A program made the translations under genes and the position numbers. 64,000 nucleotides of DNA from Gordionus sp. m RMFG-2023 (Eukaryota; Nematomorpha; Gordioida; Chordodea; Parachordodidae). Positions 57,703 to 64,000 of the stretch are shown one piece after another. Below the pieces are notes generated by a model, which made no database searches, was not told the DNA's origin, and worked only from the letters and a program-made list of their open reading frames with translations. Location: NCBI RefSeq assembly GCF_954871325.1, contig NC_088778.1, positions 3,815,743-3,879,742 on the forward strand, read 5' to 3'. The stretch's first letter is position 1. Every line of letters starts with the position of its first letter.

Positions 57703-57979
57703 GACCTGCAAGCCCAGCCTCCGGGCCGAACCGATTTTAATTTATTTAAACATGCCCGGGCCAGACCCGAAATTTTTAAAAAAAAACATCCAGGCTGGGC
57801 CTGAATTTTTTTTAAAAAAAAATATCCGGGCTGTATATTTTAAAACAGCCTATATTTGAAATCGTTATTATCAGCTATAAAAATCAAAAATAAATATAGT
57901 TTATTTTTAAAAAAGCCGGGCCGGGCCTGAAATTTTTTAAAAAAAAACCCGGGTCGTGCCCTGCAAATAGTACCTCTGC
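57703..57979. repeat. C/G-rich hAT-type element or end
   Basis: CAGAGACCTGCAAGCCCAGC at the left; GTGCCCTGCAAATAGTACCTCTG at the right reads inward CAGAGGTACTATTTGCAGGG. GGCCCGG-type words separated by AT runs lie between. The right-hand end is shared with the palindrome (32655). Confidence 0.5.
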
Positions 57980-57999
57980 AGGGCTTTGTTATTCATCTT

Positions 58000-58810
58000 A
58001 AAAAAAGAGAATGTTCCCTCGTTAGTTTACTAATGGGAAGAGTTGCTAATATATAATATCATCTAAAATGTGTTTGAAATAATGCAGAGCATCCATATCA
58101 TTTTTTGGGACTATATCAACCATAGTTAAAACATAGTTATTCAGCTAATAAGGCATCATAAGATACTTTAACTTCTTCATGATAAAAATCCAACAAATAT
58201 TTTTTTTCAATCACCATCTGAAAAAGGTTGGAAAGGCTTTTATGAAAGTAATATTTGCAGATTGGTAAGTGCTGCATGATGAATTAAAAACCATTCATTT
58301 ATTTGGGTTATAAATGTATCTGTAGATATACTCTTCTACTGATCCTATATTAAAGTTTTAACTATGAGCTTGCTATGCTGTAAGTCGAGGGAGACAAATA
58401 TTAAACACGTATAGCTCTGCTTTTGACCTAACAATAACATATAAAATATGAAATTCTTCATCAACATTAGCCCTAATTTCCTTGAGTTCTGATATAATGC
58501 TCTCCGCTATTCTCATCTTCTTAATCAAATCAATGTCATGTTTTTGAAAAGTAATACTTAAAATAGTTGTATAATTAAATAATATATTCTAATGGGAAAT
58601 AAAATTTAGAATAGGCATTGAAACCAATAATTTTATTGCTTCTGAGAAAATATATCTTTCAGGGCATTGTGATATTTCAGTAATAGCAAATAATTGGCTC
58701 TTCTAACTCCTTAAAAGCTGTTACTGCTTGATGGCAGACACTCAATCTCGTTGGACAAGGTTGCAATTTCTTTCTCCCTGTTGGACAATTTCAGAATAAT
58801 TATTATTTGA
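58000..58810 (-). pseudogene. Decayed hAT transposase segment
   Basis: On the minus strand pieces read QPCPTRLSVCHQAVTAFKEL (compare the xxPTRWxS...A.. segment of hAT transposases), EEPI, then in another frame PERYIFSEAIKLLVSMPILN, then MRIAESIISELKEIRANVDE. Several stops and frame changes separate them. The match is by pattern only. Confidence 0.35.
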
Positions 58811-59103
58811 CTAGAAATTTGAGAATGGTAGATAAATATTACGCCACTAAGATTTTGAAAATAATAAGATAATATTACGCCGGAAAATCGAAATTAATTA
58901 ATAAAATAAGTTAGTTGATGAATGTGATAATAAATGTAATATAATATATATATAATATGAGATAGGAATAAATATTAACAAATATAAATTAATATAAACA
59001 ATAATATTTTTGAAAAATATATCCGGCATCTGCATTTGGCTTAAGTGGGGGGGGGGGGGGTTTGTTCACCTGCCTCCCTACTCCTCACTGCGTACGCGCC
59101 TGC

Positions 59104-59984
59104 TGCTAAGATGTTTTGAATTAAAATGTATAACAAATATTTTTTGTTAAAAGAAGTTAGTGAATTTTTAAAAAAAAACAATACAATTAATAGTGACAAT
59201 GAATGTCCTTCAATTAATTAAAAAAAATTATAGATTAAAAGATTAAAACTTATTTGATTATTTTTTCTCTCCTTTTGTATATGTTAGCAAACAATGTTTA
59301 TGAATGGAGAAATTATTTGAGGAAACCAAAAAACGGACAATTTGACGAGTAATAGAAACCAATTAAAATATTTTTGGTAACTTATTCATTTTTTCCATAT
59401 AATTATAATATTGTTTTCAAATTTGGCTCTGAGTTTTTTTTAATTTCAAAAAAAATTTTTTTTAATTCAAGATGTTAAAATTTTTTTAAAATAATTGAAA
59501 TGTTTTTTTCAAAAATTACAAAAAGAAAAAATGATTATATTTTATGTTAAGAATAAATAATGACATTTAAATGAAAATTTATTTATAGACAACGGTTTTG
59601 CTCAAACTTTATTTAACGTAGCGAATCAGTAAATAAGTGTTATTTATAAATATAGATGAAGCTATGATAAAATTTGAAATGTATATTGTTGTAATTGTGT
59701 ATGTTTCATTATATATATAACTTTCTATCATATCCAATGTCTATCAACAATGTTTCAATTTCGTAGATTATATATATATATATGTATATATTCAACCAGT
59801 TAAATATAAGAAATCTTTCTATCGGCAAACAGATAAAAATTGGCATCATGCCAGTATAGGGACAGTGAAGGGTACGATATTTACATCAACATCAATTATC
59901 TCGTAAACTGCTAAAATACACGGAGTTATAAATGAACTAAAAACTATCACGGCATACCTTGACTTGCGTCAATATCATATTTTG
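59104..59984. other. AT-rich spacer
   Basis: No gene. The only less AT-rich part is about 59820-59960 (GGCATCATGCCAGTATAGGG), unassigned. Confidence 0.5.
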
Positions 59985-62900
59985 AGTAAAAAGATTAATA
60001 GACGAACTTGAATTTGGAGGAAAATAAGATATGTTATTTCTGATAAATGTCGATTATAATATAAAAGGTTATCCTATTATACAATATAAAGGTTATTGTA
60101 TATATAATACAATATTATTTAAATAGTATAGGTTTTAATATTACAAATAATTAAATAATTCGCTAACAAAGTATATGTACATGTAGACATCTATATTAAT
60201 AAAGTTTACTATGACCATATTTAGAACTATAGAACATAAAAACTTCTTTATCTGTTTTCATTCTGATATACAAATTAATAATTTTCAATTCAACCCCAAA
60301 AAGATATTACCTATTCATAATAGTAGAGTTATAATTTATAAATTCTTAGCTAGTATCATTCTATTTTTTATAGATAATTAACTATGACGTCTTAAATATC
60401 AAATTTGTTATATCTTTTAACTAATTAAATTTTTAAGAGGATATAAAATTAACTATATATAATGAGCCAAATTTGAATTTTCGCATTATATTTTATTGCA
60501 ATTTAAATTAGTTAAGTAAACTCAATATTCATCCAATAAACAAAATAAATTATTCATTATGACCTACCCAGATTCTCTATCTGCTAAAGATGAAGAGTAT
60601 TAAATATTTTTTTTTTATTAATATGTATCTCAATTAATGTTGCAGATCGTTTGCATATGTTACTATAAAATATCGATTACCCACTATTTTGGGTAAGGTT
60701 ATAGATTTTTTTAACCGATGTAGCAAAGATTTTAGGGCCAGTTATGGAATTGTAATTTATAATTATAATATTATTATGATTGTTTCAAGGAAGTTGAAAA
60801 GGATATTGAGGAAATAAATGGTGCACTTTTAAAATTAAACTATCAATTGCGAAATAATAAGGCCATTGAAAAATTTAGAAGCGATAAAAATGACATCGAC
60901 TTTTGGAATGTGGAATTTGAAAGAATATTGAATAGTAACTCAAAGATTAATTGGCATGAAAGTCCTTGGTTATTTGTCGAATCTTATATGTACAGGAATA
61001 TCAATGAAATATTTTATAAAAGGTAACTAAATATTATATATTTTAATTAGTTTATATAAGTAAATATCTACAAGACTTTGATCCATTTTTTGAATCAAAA
61101 CATAAATCCTTCAAAAATTCAATTAATAATATATACATAATATGTGAATATATATACATGTTAGAGAAAATAGGATGGGAAAACATAGAGTTGCAAGAAA
61201 TATTTAATAAAATTTTGAAAGTATTATAGTTTTTAATAGCATTTAATTAATTATTCTTACAGATTTCATTATGGGGTAATAAATTCGATTTATCTTTATC
61301 AAATATGAATGTCCTACAAGTTAGTGAAAATCTTTTAGACAAATTGCAAACATATGATCAACATATAATATGTGATGATTCTCAACAAATATTTGAATAT
61401 CTTATCAAAAAAAAGAATGAAACAAATGATAATATTTTAAATGAGAATGGTAACCAAGTTATTAACCATTCTAATAATAGAATAATCAATTTAATCATTG
61501 ATAACTCAGGATTTGAATTATTTACTGACCTTGTCTTAGTTTATTTTTTATTAAAGACAAATCTTGCAGACAAAATACTAATAAGAGGCAAGAATATGCC
61601 TTGGTTTGTGTCTGACGCAACTGCAAAAGATCTGAAAAGTCTTTTGACATGGTTATTGTATCCAGATAATAATAAAGAAGGTAATTGTATATGTAATGGT
61701 TTATATGTAAGTGAAATTTTGAATCAATTGCCAAAAACAAATAAGACCCAAGAATTAGATAATAATATGAATTATTATGGAGTATGGTTTGCTCAAGAAA
61801 TTCTAAAATTAATGGGAAACTTTCTGGCAATACCTGAAAAAGAAACAGTTAAAAACTCAAAACCTAGCCTAATATACATTGATAATATGTATTGGACATT
61901 GCCTAATGATTATGATGCAATGATGGAACTTGATCCAAAATTATATGAAGAACTTTCCGAATCTCTTTTGATAATTTTTAAAGGCGATTTAAATTTCAGG
62001 AAACTGGTTGGAGATTTGAAATGGGACCCTCAAACTCCATTTAAACACTCCCTAAGACGTTTTACCCCAGCTCCTTTAGTTACTCTAAGAACTGTTAAAA
62101 GTGATACGATTGTTGGTTTATCACCTGAAACTATAAAAATATCTAATTTAACTTACCCTAAAAATTGGAAGTTTACAGGTAATTATGCTATCATATATTT
62201 TAACCAATAATCACTGAACAAATTGATGTTATTTAATAATTTTTTTACAAATTTTCCCTATTAAAATATTTTCTCTTCTTGTTATGATTCTCTGTCTATT
62301 TTTTAAATTTATTATTCATGTGAAAATTTATTATTATTTCAAATATAAAAATATAAAGTAATTATTGTTTTTGTTATGTGTATTATGAACATGACTAAAA
62401 AGATATATTATGTAATTTGACCCTGTCAATGAAGTAGATATTCATAATTCGTTTAAATTTTTTCAATATAAATAATAATGGCCAATATTAACCCTTCAAT
62501 ACTCTAATGGATAAAATAAAGTATTTACACTGGTGTAGGTTTAATACCCCAATTTTAAATGAAATCCATTTCCCATTCATTAATTTATTTTTTGATATAA
62601 GATAGAACTAAGGTAAACTCTTTAAAATGTATATTTATTTTAATTTATAAACCTTCTTAGATATAAAATGTTAAGCCAAAGTTTTCTAAAATAGGGAAAT
62701 TTAACTATATATAAATTTTTTTTAAATTATATATTAAAACGAAAACATTTCATAAAAATATAATTTATTTATCAAAAAAAATGAAAAAAATAATAATTAA
62801 TTACCTATCCTAACTAAAATTTTAAAAAATAAAACTTATAAATTTTCTCTATTGTGGTTTCAATAAACCTCAACTAGTCATGGAATGCATAATCTCAAAA

Positions 62901-63085
62901 ATAAATTAGATTCGGAATATAGATTCCCAAGATATATTTAATGAAAAACAGTGAAAATTCTAGTTCAGAATAATTAACCGTTTTTTTAAATATTATATCT
63001 ATTCTAGTATTTTTGAGGTGCTATATACCAACCCCTGAATGCTTTAATGAGGGAAGACATTTCTTTTAAAATTAAAATATTCATT
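59985..63085 (+). repeat. Segmental duplication, unit 2 (contains ARMT1 copy 3)
   Basis: Counterpart of 45955-50525. Shared flank words include AATTTTTAAGAGGATATA, CCTACCCAGATTC, ATTATGAACATGA, CAATATTAACCCTTCAAT, AATTCTAGTTCA. It serves as the empty site for the insertion at 46175-47590. Confidence 0.85.
60559..62210 (+). CDS. ARMT1: ARMT1-like damage-control phosphatase (DUF89), copy 3, five exons
   Basis: CDS is join(60559..60596, 60646..60751, 60790..61022, 61061..61220, 61263..62210): 1485 nt, 494 residues. Exon lengths equal copy 2 except the last. The N-terminus is MTYPDSLSAKDEESFAYVTI; exon 3 keeps WHESPWLFVESYMYRNI. The metal site is Asp259-Asn260 and Asp297, followed by MYWTLPNDYDAMMEL, IIFKGDLNFRKLVGDLKW and SLRRFTPAPLVTLRT. 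Introns are 38-49 bp, all GT-AG. It is very close to copy 2 in exons, introns and both flanks, so they are recent duplicates; it lacks the 13-residue linker stretch. With SPWL intact and consensus donors it looks the better preserved of the pair. Expected role is that of the family: metal-dependent removal of phosphate from damaged or surplus phospho-sugars. Confidence 0.92.
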
Positions 63086-63292
63086 TATTATACCTCTTAA
63101 AAATAATAAAACCAAATTTAAAATTAATATTATATTGAATAGTTTATGTTGTTGTTTTTGTGTAAAATATTTATTTTTCATTATTATTAATTATCATATG
63201 AATAAGAAAAAGAATATTTTTTTGATATGAAATAAAATAAAAAATCAATTGCACTAATTATTTTGACATTAAATTTCGATAACTATTAGCAT
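62211..63292. other. Downstream flank of ARMT1 copy 3
   Basis: AT-rich. To about 63085 it is homologous to the flank of copy 2; beyond that only AT filler up to the hAT end at 63293. Confidence 0.6.
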
Positions 63293-63315
63293 TAGAGAAC
63301 TGCAAAGTAATTTTT

Positions 63316-63425
63316 TTGCAACCCGAGCCCGACCCGAGCCCGAATTTAAAATTTTTTTTTGTCCGAGCCCGACCCGAGCCCGAGCACACATTTTTTAATC
63401 CGACCCGACCCGAGCCCGACCCGAA
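63316..63425. repeat. Subterminal CCCGA tandem array of the hAT element
   Basis: About ten words of the form GAGCCCGACCC or CCCGACCCGAG in three clusters separated by AT runs. Such arrays near hAT ends can act as transposase-binding sites; that role is inferred here. Confidence 0.7.
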
Positions 63426-63704
63426 TAAAATTTTGCAATTTAAGTTTTAATATTATAAACCAAAAAAAAATTTATGTGTATTTATTCAGTTCAGCCACCT
63501 TAAATAAAAGTTTATTTGACGGCCATAATCTATTCAAGATATATATTAAGTTGCATTTTTAAAATTTGTAAAAAATATTATAAAACGATTAAAATACAAG
63601 CGAATTTAAAAATTATAACGATTATATAATAAGCATCATTTATGCGAATATAGATATGATGTAAAAGTTAATAAATATATAAAAAATATAATGAACATAT
63701 TATA

Positions 63705-64000
63705 TTATATATTGACCTCATCAATATCATTATCAAAATTATCACAAAGTGAATAATTATGATATATAAATAAAGAGGCGTCCAGTTTATCTGGCTTTAA
63801 ACGAGTCCTTCTCTCCTCAAAGGCCCTACCAGCAGCTGAAAACGCCCTTTCACTGCTAGCCGACGAAGCAGGGATAGCCAGGAATTTAAGAGCTAAAATA
63901 CTTAAATTTGGAAACTCATAATGGTTTGTTTTCCACCATTTTAAAATATTATCGTCATCAACACATAATTTCGGATCTAGATATTTTTTTAGCTCGTCAA
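63705..64000 (-). CDS. hAT transposase, C-terminal dimerisation domain (partial)
   Basis: Open on the minus strand from the window edge to TAA at 63707-63705, about 97 codons. It reads DELKKYLDPKLCVDDD, then WWKTNHYEFPNLSILALKFL, AIPASSASSERAFSAAGRAF, EERRTRLKPDKLDASLFIYH. WW...FP.L...A...L.IPASSASSERxFSxAG and LxPxxxxxLxF are the signature of the hAT C-terminal dimerisation domain. No stop interrupts it, so the element may be intact or recently active; the catalytic part lies outside the window. Confidence 0.93.
   Translation of the reverse strand, partial: DELKKYLDPKLCVDDDNILKWWKTNHYEFPNLSILALKFLAIPASSASSERAFSAAGRAFEERRTRLKPDKLDASLFIYHNYSLCDNFDNDIDEVNI

Larger units (their letters stand above)
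57236..59103. mobile_element. TIR-bounded region of about 1.9 kb containing hAT remains
   Basis: AGCAGGCGCGCACGCAGAAA at the left faces GCGTACGCGCCTGCT at the right, each followed inward by a G run (plus strand, 57267-57276 and 59047-59060). Inside are a C/G-rich hAT-type end (57703-57979) and a decayed hAT-like coding segment on the minus strand (58000-58800). It is not clear whether one element or a nest of two is present. Confidence 0.5.
63293..64000 (-). mobile_element. hAT transposon, 3' part (continues beyond the window)
   Basis: The 3' terminus is TAGAGAACTGCAAAG at 63293, followed inward by a C/G-rich subterminal array of CCCGAGCCCGA and CCCGACC units (63316-63425), about 280 bp of AT-rich 3' non-coding DNA, and the transposase C-terminus. 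It is the only sign in the window of a possibly autonomous hAT, and a likely source of trans-acting enzyme for some of the C/G-ended elements, though family A has different ends. Confidence 0.75.

Noticed and set aside
61522-61830. Minus-strand 102-codon frame
   Set aside because: Antisense shadow of ARMT1 copy 3; the same shadow occurs in copy 2.

Overview
The window is eukaryotic, almost certainly animal, nuclear DNA. It is extremely AT-rich, its genes are split by spliceosomal introns, its families are metazoan (an N-acylated globin, a C1-domain protein that looks like RasGRP, ARMT1/DUF89 phosphatases), and it is packed with DNA transposons and MITEs. I cannot name the species. Intron sizes are strikingly bimodal: the ARMT1 introns are only 38-57 bp, while one globin intron is about 22.8 kb.

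Layout. (1) 1035-3023, plus strand: the last two exons of a gene whose upstream exon carries the end of a C1 zinc domain; the final exon encodes a tail of more than 520 residues. (2) 5688-29651, minus strand, convergent with gene 1: a complete three-exon globin-X-like gene, 193 residues. It was assembled here from exons at 29425-29651, 6456-6672 and 5688-5825. The introns fall at the two classical globin positions (B12.2 and G7.0), but the distal His, the proximal His and the CD1 Phe all appear to be replaced. The large intron is a transposon graveyard. (3) 29.7-41.4 kb: gene-free repeat land, including a palindrome of about 1.65 kb, a LINE fragment and a tRNA-like SINE. (4) 41414-62210, plus strand: three tandem five-exon ARMT1-like genes with the catalytic D-N...D triad intact. 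Copies 2 and 3 sit in a segmental duplication that includes their flanks. (5) 63293-64000: the 3' end of a hAT transposon with its transposase C-terminus on the minus strand.

Mobile DNA. The commonest element is a hAT MITE of about 190 bp (called family A here; ends TAGTGTTGTTAAA) with about 20 copies, one with a perfect 8-bp target duplication. Others are hAT elements with C/G-rich subterminal repeats, a probable Harbinger-type MITE nested in a family A copy, a Mutator-like element with a perfect 9-bp duplication, a foldback element whose inverted ends are minisatellite arrays, and a 1.4-kb element with about 170-bp inverted repeats that has an empty-site counterpart in the ARMT1 duplication. 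No CRISPR array, rRNA or intact tRNA gene was seen. The genes do not form an operon or a pathway; the only functional cluster is the ARMT1 array.
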